From a bacterium (GTDB lineage: Bacteria > Pseudomonadota > Gammaproteobacteria > Burkholderiales > Burkholderiaceae_C), in NCBI GenBank assembly GCA_030824555.1, contig JAVBXK010000046.1:1-64000 (forward strand): a stretch of 64,000 nucleotides of DNA, in the 5' to 3' direction. Positions 41,710 through 48,943 of the stretch are shown piece after piece; the first letter of the stretch is position 1; each line of letters opens with the position of its first letter. The position numbers and the translations under genes were made by a program. The notes beneath the pieces are model-generated. The model was given only the letters and a program-made list of their open reading frames with translations, was not told the origin of the DNA and did not search any database.

Positions 41710-41750
41710 GACGGGTCCGTCAAGGTGCGTCAGACACTTCGGACCCCGTC
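41710..41750 (+). terminator. Imperfect hairpin after the Rieske oxygenase gene
   Basis: GACGGGTCCG and CGGACCCCGTC form a 10-bp stem with one bulge around a 20-nt loop in the 90-bp gap before the Bug gene. No T-run follows. It may be an internal attenuator or processing site setting the oxygenase level apart from the genes beyond. Confidence 0.4.
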
Positions 41751-41790
41751 GGATCGCCCGATCCGTTCATTTTCACAGCCACGAGACAAC

Positions 41791-42765
41791 ATGAATATCC
41801 ACCGCCGCCACATGGTGCTGTCCAGCGGTGCGCTGCTGGCGTTGCCACGCGCAAGTTGGGCACAGAGCAAACCCGCCATCCGCATCCTGGTTGGTTTTCC
41901 GGCCGGGGGGGCCACCGATGCCATCGCACGTGCGGTTGCCGACCGCTTGCCCAACCTCCTGGGGCAACCCGTCATCATTGACAACAAACCTGGTGCCGGG
42001 GGACGAATGGCCGCAGATACCGTGCTGGCGGCACCCGCCGATGGCCTGACCTTCATGGTGGCACCCAATGCCACCCCCACGTTCCAGACGCTGGTGTTCG
42101 GTCACCAGATCCGTTGGAATATCCTGAAAGACTTCATATCGGTGGCCGGGTTTGCCTCGTACCCACTTGGCATGGGCGTGGCCCTGAACACCGGTGCCAC
42201 CAACGCCCAGGAGTTTGTTGAATGGGTCAGAAAGAACCCCGGCAAAGGCAGCTTCGGTACGCCTGGCCTGGGTGGTCAAAACGCCTTCCTGGGGGTGCAG
42301 CTGGCCAAAACCACCGGCATAGACCTGCCCGTGACTCCCTACAAAGGCTCACCTCCTATGGTGAACGACCTGTTGGGTGGCCACGTGCCGTCGGCCATCA
42401 GCCTCTTGGACGGCATGATGGCCCACCACCGTGCAGGCAAGATCCGTGTGATTGGCATTTTTACCAAGGCACGCTCTCCCCTGATGCCTGATATCCCCAC
42501 GTTTGCCGAGCAGGGCATTGACGTGACATCGGGCGAAGGCTGGACCGGCATGTGGGCACGTGCAGGCACGCCAGCTGCCGACATCGAACGCATGCAAAGA
42601 GCCGTTCAACAGGTGCTGGCATTGCCCGAGGTCAAGGAGCAAATGAGCCAGCGCCTGTGGGTACATCCCCACTTTCGCACGGGGCCCGAGGTGGACATCC
42701 TGCTGCGGGCCGAGCTGGCCCACTGGGAACCCATCATCAAAGCCTCTGGTTTCAAGCCAGATTGA
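41791..42765 (+). CDS. Bug/TctC-family solute-binding protein of the rightward train
   Basis: A 324-residue protein from ATG 41791. An export signal with HRRHMVLSSGALLALPRASW contains an Arg-Arg pair. The mature part has IRILVGFPAGGATDAIARAV and PVIIDNKPGAGGRMAADTVL, the two Bug signatures around the carboxylate pocket. It lies between the oxygenase and its reductase. Together with the Bug protein of the leftward train it points to uptake of carboxylated substrates or intermediates. It differs enough from the Bug proteins at 5933 and 32367 to expect a different ligand. Confidence 0.92.
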   Translation: MNIHRRHMVLSSGALLALPRASWAQSKPAIRILVGFPAGGATDAIARAVADRLPNLLGQPVIIDNKPGAGGRMAADTVLAAPADGLTFMVAPNATPTFQTLVFGHQIRWNILKDFISVAGFASYPLGMGVALNTGATNAQEFVEWVRKNPGKGSFGTPGLGGQNAFLGVQLAKTTGIDLPVTPYKGSPPMVNDLLGGHVPSAISLLDGMMAHHRAGKIRVIGIFTKARSPLMPDIPTFAEQGIDVTSGEGWTGMWARAGTPAADIERMQRAVQQVLALPEVKEQMSQRLWVHPHFRTGPEVDILLRAELAHWEPIIKASGFKPD

Positions 42766-42782
42766 TCCCGAAAGACCGCGCC

Positions 42783-43760
42783 GTGACCAGCACGCCCACC
42801 CTCCAGGTCCGACTCCGGGCCATCACCTTCGAAGCCGACACCATCATTCACCTTGAGTTTGTGAACATGGCATCGGGTCAACCTCTGCCTGCCTTCTCGG
42901 CCGGTGCCCACATCGACCTGCACCTGCCCACCCCCAATGGTCTTCTGGTGCGCAGCTATTCACTGCTCAACGACCCGCGCGAAACGCACCGCTACTGCAT
43001 TGGTGTCAACCGCGATGCCCAATCCCGTGGCGGCTCGCGCCATGTGCACGACGTGCTGCGTGTTGGCCAAGTGCTCGCCATCAGCCCGCCACGCAACCAC
43101 TTCCCGCTGGACGAGAACGCACCGTTCAACGTCTTCATTGCCGGGGGCATCGGTATCACCCCCATGCTGGCCATGATTGCCCGTTCGCAAGCGTTGGGCA
43201 TCCCTTGGCGCTTGCATTACGCGGCCCGCACCCACCAGCATGCTGGTTTTCTGACCACGCTGGCCGCCTACCACGGCCAGCCGGGTGCCGACGTGGCGCT
43301 GTACTTTGACCACGAGCCCTGCGGGCAAATGCTGGACCTTGAGCGTGTGGTGGGCAGCTTGCCCGATGGGGCACATGTGTATTGCTGTGGCCCGCTGCCC
43401 ATGTTGCAAGCCTATGAGCGAGCCACCACCGCTTTGCCCACGGCGCGCGTGCACCGCGAATACTTTGCAGCCAAAGACGCCGCTGCCACCGAAGGCGGTT
43501 TCACTGTGGAGCTTGCGCGCAGCCGCAAGACCTTGGTCGTGCCCCCAGGCAAAACCATTTTGGACTGCCTGATCGACATCCAGGTTGAACCGCCGTTTTC
43601 GTGCCGCGAGGGTGTTTGCGGTACCTGCGAAGTGCGCGTGCTTGAAGGCACGCCCGACCACCGTGATTTGGTCCTGTCCGACGCCGAACACGCCATCAAC
43701 GACCGCATGATGGTCTGCTGCTCTGGCGCCAAGAGCCCCAAGCTCGTCCTGGATATCTGA
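42783..43760 (+). CDS. Phthalate dioxygenase reductase-type oxidoreductase (FMN, NADH, 2Fe-2S)
   Basis: A 325-aa reductase with a GTG start at 42783. The flavin domain has RSYSLLNDP (57-65), the nucleotide-binding domain GGIGITPML (121-129) and YCCGPLPML near 200. The C-terminal plant-type ferredoxin binds 2Fe-2S through C274, C279 and C282 (SCREGVCGTCEV) and C312 or C313. This FMN-NADH-ferredoxin order is that of PDR/VanB reductases. It would deliver electrons from NADH to the Rieske oxygenase two genes upstream, giving a two-component oxygenase. Confidence 0.93.
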   Translation: MTSTPTLQVRLRAITFEADTIIHLEFVNMASGQPLPAFSAGAHIDLHLPTPNGLLVRSYSLLNDPRETHRYCIGVNRDAQSRGGSRHVHDVLRVGQVLAISPPRNHFPLDENAPFNVFIAGGIGITPMLAMIARSQALGIPWRLHYAARTHQHAGFLTTLAAYHGQPGADVALYFDHEPCGQMLDLERVVGSLPDGAHVYCCGPLPMLQAYERATTALPTARVHREYFAAKDAAATEGGFTVELARSRKTLVVPPGKTILDCLIDIQVEPPFSCREGVCGTCEVRVLEGTPDHRDLVLSDAEHAINDRMMVCCSGAKSPKLVLDI

Positions 43761-43803
43761 ACGCCGTTTCAGACCCGAATTCAACCCGAAAGCTTTCCAA
43801 CCC

Positions 43804-44592
43804 ATGAGCAACGCTCTCATCACCTACGAACTCGACGGCAACATTGCGTTGATCGGACTGAACCGCCCGGACAAGCGCAATGCCATCAATGACCCGCTGA
43901 TCGATGAATTGCGCACTGCCGTGCTGCGTGCGCACGAAGAAGCGGATGTGGCCGTGCTGTTTGGTCACGGCAGCAACTTCTGCGCGGGCCTGGACTTGGC
44001 CGAAGCGTTGTCACGCGCAACCGGCCAGATCAAACCCCCGCGCAAGCGGCGGCGCCACAACTGGCACGAGGTGTTCGACCTCATTGCCCGCGGTCCCATT
44101 CCTGTTGTGGCCGCGTTACACGGTGCCGTTGTGGGCGGTGGACTTGAATTGGCCACGGCGGCACACGTGCGCGTGTGTGACGACACCGCTCTGTTCGGGT
44201 TGCCCGAAGGCCAACGGGGGATATTTGTCGGCGGCGGTGGCACGGTGCGCATTCAGCGTGTGGTGGGCACCAGTGTGATGATGGACATGATGCTGACGGG
44301 GCGCTTGCTCACCCCGGCAGAAGGCCTGCAGGAGCATGTGGTGCGCTATGTCACGCCAGCGGGCGAGGCGCTCACCAAAGCCAAAGAACTGGCGGTCCGC
44401 ATCGCCAAAAACAGCATTGACACCAACTGGATGATTGTCAACGTGCTGCCACGCATCCACGACATGTCGCACGACGATGGCCTCTTCGTCGAACAACTGA
44501 ACTCCGCCCGTGCCCGCCCACCCGAAGCCGAAGCCCGCTTGCGCGAGTTCGTGGACGGCAAGGCCAAAAAGCTGCAAGACAACCAGACCTGA
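43804..44592 (+). CDS. Enoyl-CoA hydratase/isomerase family protein (crotonase)
   Basis: A 262-residue crotonase. The first conserved segment is NRPDKRNAINDPLIDEL and FCAGLDLAEALS. The oxyanion-hole loop GAVVGGGLELATAAH keeps one catalytic-type Glu, and FGLPEGQRGIFVGGGG keeps the second. It therefore looks like a competent hydratase. It would hydrate an enoyl-CoA produced by the acyl-CoA dehydrogenases. The 3-hydroxyacyl-CoA dehydrogenase gene follows after 9 bp, matching consecutive beta-oxidation steps. Confidence 0.9.
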   Translation: MSNALITYELDGNIALIGLNRPDKRNAINDPLIDELRTAVLRAHEEADVAVLFGHGSNFCAGLDLAEALSRATGQIKPPRKRRRHNWHEVFDLIARGPIPVVAALHGAVVGGGLELATAAHVRVCDDTALFGLPEGQRGIFVGGGGTVRIQRVVGTSVMMDMMLTGRLLTPAEGLQEHVVRYVTPAGEALTKAKELAVRIAKNSIDTNWMIVNVLPRIHDMSHDDGLFVEQLNSARARPPEAEARLREFVDGKAKKLQDNQT

Positions 44593-44601
44593 GACACCCA
44601 C

Positions 44602-45951
44602 ATGAGCGCCTTCGACTTTTTTCACGTCAGCGACGAAGAACGTGCACGCGCCTTGGCGCATGCCCAGCTGGCTGCGGCCCAAGCAGCCAGCATTCCCGAT
44701 ATCCCCAGCAGCACGCCATTGCGTCGGGTGCAACGGGTGGCCGTCATCGGTGCGGGCACCATGGGCGGGGGCATTGCCATGTCGCTGGCCAATATCGGTA
44801 TCCCCGTCACCCTGATCGACAGCAACCAGCAAGGACTGGAGCGCGGCATGGCACGGGTGCAAGACAACTACGCCACCACCGTCAAACGCGCCAAACTCAG
44901 CCCCGCTGACATGGCACAACGCATGGCCCTCATCACTGGTTCGCTGCAAATCGCCGATGCAATAGATGCTGACATGGTCATCGAAGCGGTGTTTGAAGAC
45001 ATGGAGTTGAAGCAGGGCATCTTTCGTCAGCTTGATGCCTGTTGCAAACCCGGTGCCATTCTGGCCACTAACACGTCGGGGCTTGACGTGGATGCCATCG
45101 CCGCCGTCACTTCTCGCCCGCAAGATGTGGTGGGCGCGCACTTTTTCAGCCCCGCACACGTCATGAAATTGCTCGAAGTGGTGCGGGGTGCGCACACGGC
45201 ACCCGACGTGATTGCCACCCTGATGAACCTGGGGCAGCGCATGGGCAAGATCGCCGTGCTGGCTCGAATTTACCCTGGCTTCATTGGCAATGCCTTGTTT
45301 CGCAACTACACCCGTGAGGCCCACTTTTTGGTGGAAGACGGTGCGCTTCCCAACGAAGTTGACGCGGCACTGAGAAAGTTCGGCTATGCCATGGGCATTT
45401 TTGCCGTGCACGACATGGCTGGCAACGACGTGGGTTACCAAACGCGCAAGGCTCAAATGGCCACCCGTCCAACCGACCGCCGCTGGAATGACCTGATCCT
45501 CAAGCTGTGCGACTTGGGACGTTTGGGGCAAAAAAGCGGCAAAGGCTGGTACCGCTACGATGCGGGCGACCGCACGCCACACCGTGACCCTGAGCTGGAA
45601 CGGTTCATTGTCGAAGAGTCGGCACGCATGGGCATTCAGCGCCAGCCCATGGACGAAGCAGACATCATCAAGCGCTGCCTCTACGGCATGATGAACGAAG
45701 GTGCCAAGCTGCTGGAGCAAGGCATTGCCCTGCGCCCCAGCGACATCGACATCACCTACCTGACCGGCTATGGCTTTCCTGCCCATCACGGTGGCCCCAT
45801 GTTTCTGGCAGACCGCATCGGTCTGGCGAACGTGCTTGCCGACATCCGGCAGCTCCATGCCCAATATGGATACTGGTGGCAACCCGCCCCACTGCTGGAG
45901 CGGTTGGTGCGCGAAGGCAAGTGCTTTGCCGACCTTCAGCAAGGGCGCTGA
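44602..45951 (+). CDS. 3-hydroxyacyl-CoA dehydrogenase
   Basis: A 449-aa NAD-dependent dehydrogenase. The Rossmann domain is VAVIGAGTMGGGIAMSLANI near residue 50. The catalytic His-Glu region lies in PQDVVGAHFFSPAHVMKLLE, then VVRGAHTAPDV. The C-terminal helical 3HCDH domain contains GMMNEGAKLLEQGIALRPSD and LTGYGFPAHHGGPMF. It resembles the C-terminal half of FadB without the crotonase half. It oxidises a 3-hydroxyacyl-CoA to the 3-oxo form, ready for the thiolase encoded in the leftward train. It is tightly linked to the crotonase gene upstream. Confidence 0.92.
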   Translation: MSAFDFFHVSDEERARALAHAQLAAAQAASIPDIPSSTPLRRVQRVAVIGAGTMGGGIAMSLANIGIPVTLIDSNQQGLERGMARVQDNYATTVKRAKLSPADMAQRMALITGSLQIADAIDADMVIEAVFEDMELKQGIFRQLDACCKPGAILATNTSGLDVDAIAAVTSRPQDVVGAHFFSPAHVMKLLEVVRGAHTAPDVIATLMNLGQRMGKIAVLARIYPGFIGNALFRNYTREAHFLVEDGALPNEVDAALRKFGYAMGIFAVHDMAGNDVGYQTRKAQMATRPTDRRWNDLILKLCDLGRLGQKSGKGWYRYDAGDRTPHRDPELERFIVEESARMGIQRQPMDEADIIKRCLYGMMNEGAKLLEQGIALRPSDIDITYLTGYGFPAHHGGPMFLADRIGLANVLADIRQLHAQYGYWWQPAPLLERLVREGKCFADLQQGR

Positions 45952-45996
45952 CCACCCATTGACGACCCACGTCGCACCAACCTACCGGGAATACGC

Positions 45997-46776
45997 ATGG
46001 ATCTGGGCATTCAACGGCGCAAAGCGCTGGTATGTGCATCGTCGCAAGGGCTGGGCTATGCCTGCGCCCTTGCCTTGGCGCAAGAGGGCTGCGAGGTGTT
46101 CATCAACGGGCGGGATCTGCACAGGCTCCGCCTGGCTGCCGATACCCTGCAGCGCGATACCGGTGCGCAGGTGACCCCTGTTCAGGCCGACATTGCCACC
46201 GATGCAGGGCGCTTGGCCCTGCTGCGCGCGTGCCCCGAGCCCGATATTCTGGTGAACAACAACGCCGGGCCTCCACCGGGAAAGCTGGCCGACTGGGACC
46301 ACGCCGCATGGATGGGTGCACTTGAAAGCAATCTGCTCGCGGCAGTCTTTCTGATTCAAGCTGTTTTGCCCGGGATGCGAGAGCGCCGGTTTGGCCGGAT
46401 AGTCAACATCACCTCCGCCATGGTCAAGTCGCCCCACCCGGCCATGGGCTTGTCCACCGCTGCCCGTGCAGGGCTGACGGCAGTGTCCAAAGCCCTGTCA
46501 AGGGAGGCCATTGTCGACAACGTGACCCTCAACAACCTGTTACCTGAGCGTTTTGACACGCCACGGCAGGCATTCATGGTGCAACGGCTCATGGCCGAGC
46601 AAGGCATATCCCATGACGAGGCCCGTCGCCAGATTGCGGACACCCTGCCTGCCAAGCGGTTTGGTGACCCAGCCGAATTCGGCGCAGCTTGCGCCTACCT
46701 TTGCGGTGCCCAGTCCGGCTTCATGACCGGGCAAAACCTGCAGCTGGACGGCGGGGCATATGGGGGGCTGGTGTAA
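45997..46776 (+). CDS. Short-chain dehydrogenase/reductase family protein lacking the usual Tyr
   Basis: A 259-residue SDR fold. The cofactor loop is ALVCASSQGLGYACALALAQ, and VNNNAGPPPG is the NAG motif. The Ser is in NITSAMVKSPHPAMGLSTAA, but where the YxxxK motif should follow the sequence reads STAARAGLTAVSKALSRE, with no Tyr at the normal place. This variant subgroup is common next to oxygenase clusters, and its chemistry is not well known. It is the last gene of the rightward train, 45 bp after the dehydrogenase. A terminator was not found. Confidence 0.87.
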   Translation: MDLGIQRRKALVCASSQGLGYACALALAQEGCEVFINGRDLHRLRLAADTLQRDTGAQVTPVQADIATDAGRLALLRACPEPDILVNNNAGPPPGKLADWDHAAWMGALESNLLAAVFLIQAVLPGMRERRFGRIVNITSAMVKSPHPAMGLSTAARAGLTAVSKALSREAIVDNVTLNNLLPERFDTPRQAFMVQRLMAEQGISHDEARRQIADTLPAKRFGDPAEFGAACAYLCGAQSGFMTGQNLQLDGGAYGGLV

Positions 46777-46807
46777 GCGCGCTTGGCGTCGCAACGCAGC
46801 GCGCGCT

Positions 46808-48355
46808 TCAAGGGTTGGCACACCTTGCCAAGTTGCTGGCTCGCGCTAGCCTGACGCTTCCCAGGTTTGGTGTTTTCGCTACCGGGTTGCGCGTTGCCGT
46901 GGCCTGCCCGCACGGTGACCACGCACCGGGCACCGGGTGAGGTGTGCCTGCCAGGTCCATCTGGGCGGTCAGGGTGTCCCAGTTCAGCAGGCCGTTTTTG
47001 TCGAGCGTCAGACGCAGCAGCCAGCCGGTTTGGCCGCCGGGCACGTTTTCGAAGCTGTCGAACACGAAGTTGCCCAGGCTGTAGACGATGAGCTTGCCTT
47101 TGTAGGTGTCCACGCCCTGTGTGACGTGCGGGTGGCCGCCCACCACCAGGTCGGCACCGGCATCGATCATCAGGCGGGCCAGCTGGCGTTGCCTGTCGGT
47201 GGGCTGGCGCTCGCGCTCCCAACCCCAGTGCATGAACGGGATGATCACGTCGGCCCCGGCGCGCCGGGCAGCTTGGATGTCGGCCACCACGCGGTCGTCT
47301 TCGCTCCAGGCCACGCCTGGCCAGTCGGGGCCTGCCTCGAACGAGCGCGGTTTGAACTCGTTGTAGGCCAGTACGGCAATGGCCAGGCCGTTTTGCCTGA
47401 TCCACAGCGGTTTGTGGGCTTCGGTCAGGTTGCGTCCACCCCCCACCTGCGCAATGCCTGCGGTGGACAGGTGCTGCAGGGTTTCCAGGAAGGCTTCCTG
47501 GCCATAGTCACCCGAATGGTTGTTGGCCACCGACAGGGCATTGAACCGGCCCTTCAACACCCGCATGACCTGCGGGTCGGCCCTGAAGCTGAATATTTTG
47601 CTTTCCAGCGGCTTGCCCACGGTGGCCACAGGCAGCTCCAGATTGCCCAAGGTGTGGTCGCCGCTGTGCAGTGCGGCGTCGAACAGGGCCAGTGGGTCAC
47701 CGCCGTTGGCAATGGTCTGGCCCGGCCCGTCGGCCAGCATCACATCGCCCACCATCACCAGGCGCACAACGCCGGGCTGTGCGGGTTGGCTGGCCGTGTC
47801 GCGGTAGGCCGACGTGGCCTTGGGCAACCGGTCGTCAGGGGTTTCGCGGGTTACCCGGGGCGCAATGGGGGCAGAAATGGGGGCGGCGGTTGGGGCTGCG
47901 GTTGAGGCGGCACCTTGGGCACGTGTGCGCTGACCGGCGCTGGTGCGTTCACACCAGTAGGTCAGCTCGCCGTCGCGCAAGGGTTCGTACACGCGCTGCA
48001 CGCCGGTGAAGCCGCCGTGCCCGGTGCCTTGTCGCACTTGCCGTGGGCTGTGACTGGCTGCATGAATGGGGGCTGGCCCGCTCTCGTGGCTGGCGTACAC
48101 GTACACCTTGAACGCAGGTTGCTGCGTTGCGGACAGGGTGTTGACCAGCCGCAGCAAAAAGTAAGAGCCCACCTCGACGCTGGCGGTGGCCAGCGGTGTG
48201 GTGGTGGGGGAGGCCCACAACACGCGGTCTTCGCCGCCATAGTTCACATGGCATTGCACTGTTTTCGCCTGGGCGGGCAGCGTGGCCAGTCCCAGGCAGG
48301 CCAAGGCGCCAGCAGCGATGCGAGCGGGCCAATGAGCGGTGTGAGGTGTGTCCAT
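46808..48355 (-). CDS. CapA-family (PGA_cap) metallophosphatase-like protein
   Basis: A 515-aa exported protein. A signal peptide (AAGALACLGLATLPAQAKT) precedes an N-terminal domain of about 150 residues with a secreted beta-rich look. A Pro/Ala linker comes next, then the CapA/PGA_cap domain: VRLVMVGDVMLADGPGQ, LGNLELPVATV, NALSVANNHSGDYGQEA and VVGGHPHVTQGVDTYKG carry Asp, Asn and His positions typical of calcineurin-like folds. The namesake CapA acts in poly-gamma-glutamate export. Its start is 22 bp after the lspA stop on the same strand. The substrate in this organism is unknown. Confidence 0.87.
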   Translation of the reverse strand: MDTPHTAHWPARIAAGALACLGLATLPAQAKTVQCHVNYGGEDRVLWASPTTTPLATASVEVGSYFLLRLVNTLSATQQPAFKVYVYASHESGPAPIHAASHSPRQVRQGTGHGGFTGVQRVYEPLRDGELTYWCERTSAGQRTRAQGAASTAAPTAAPISAPIAPRVTRETPDDRLPKATSAYRDTASQPAQPGVVRLVMVGDVMLADGPGQTIANGGDPLALFDAALHSGDHTLGNLELPVATVGKPLESKIFSFRADPQVMRVLKGRFNALSVANNHSGDYGQEAFLETLQHLSTAGIAQVGGGRNLTEAHKPLWIRQNGLAIAVLAYNEFKPRSFEAGPDWPGVAWSEDDRVVADIQAARRAGADVIIPFMHWGWERERQPTDRQRQLARLMIDAGADLVVGGHPHVTQGVDTYKGKLIVYSLGNFVFDSFENVPGGQTGWLLRLTLDKNGLLNWDTLTAQMDLAGTPHPVPGAWSPCGQATATRNPVAKTPNLGSVRLARASNLARCANP

Positions 48356-48377
48356 GGCCCGGTCTCCGGAAAAAAGG

Positions 48378-48941
48378 TCAGCGCCCTTTGCGCACTCGCA
48401 GAATCTCGTCCAATATCAGACACGCGGCTCCAAGCGTGATGGCGGCGTCGGCCACGTTGAATGCAGGGAAGTGCCCGCCCCTGAACAGGGGGCTGAGCCA
48501 GTTCCAGTGGAAGTCCAGGAAGTCGACCACATAGCCGTGCATCAGCCGGTCGGCCACGTTGCCCACCGCCCCGCCCAACAGGCTGCTGACGGCAAAGGCA
48601 AACAGCTTCTGGCCGGGATGGCTTTTCAGCATCCACAACATGAAACCCACCGCCACCACGCCGATGCCGGTGAAGAACCAGCGCTGCCAGCCCCCGGCGT
48701 CGGCCAGGAACGAAAACGCGGCCCCCAGGTTGTGTACCCGCACCACGTTGAAAAACGACGTGATCGGCGTGCTGTCACCCAGCTGGTAGTAACCCAGGAT
48801 CAGCGTTTTGGTGAACTGGTCCAGCACCAGCACGATGGCCGCCCACGCCAGCCACGGCAGGAGACTGGGGTTGCCACCTGACAGGACTGCGCCGCCAACC
48901 GGTTTGCCGCCACCGGGCGCTTTGCCTTTGCGCGTGGCCAT
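48378..48941 (-). CDS. lspA: Lipoprotein signal peptidase (signal peptidase II)
   Basis: A 187-residue inner-membrane aspartyl protease with four hydrophobic helices. It cuts prolipoprotein signals at the lipobox. The catalytic Asp motifs are [14 protein letters not shown] and [26 protein letters not shown] and [15 protein letters not shown] are the other conserved segments. The first 25 residues are a Gly/Lys-rich cytoplasmic extension. It starts 2 bp after the ileS stop, the common ileS-lspA arrangement. CapA follows after 22 bp. Confidence 0.95.
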   Translation of the reverse strand: MATRKGKAPGGGKPVGGAVLSGGNPSLLPWLAWAAIVLVLDQFTKTLILGYYQLGDSTPITSFFNVVRVHNLGAAFSFLADAGGWQRWFFTGIGVVAVGFMLWMLKSHPGQKLFAFAVSSLLGGAVGNVADRLMHGYVVDFLDFHWNWLSPLFRGGHFPAFNVADAAITLGAACLILDEILRVRKGR

Positions 48942-48943
48942 GC

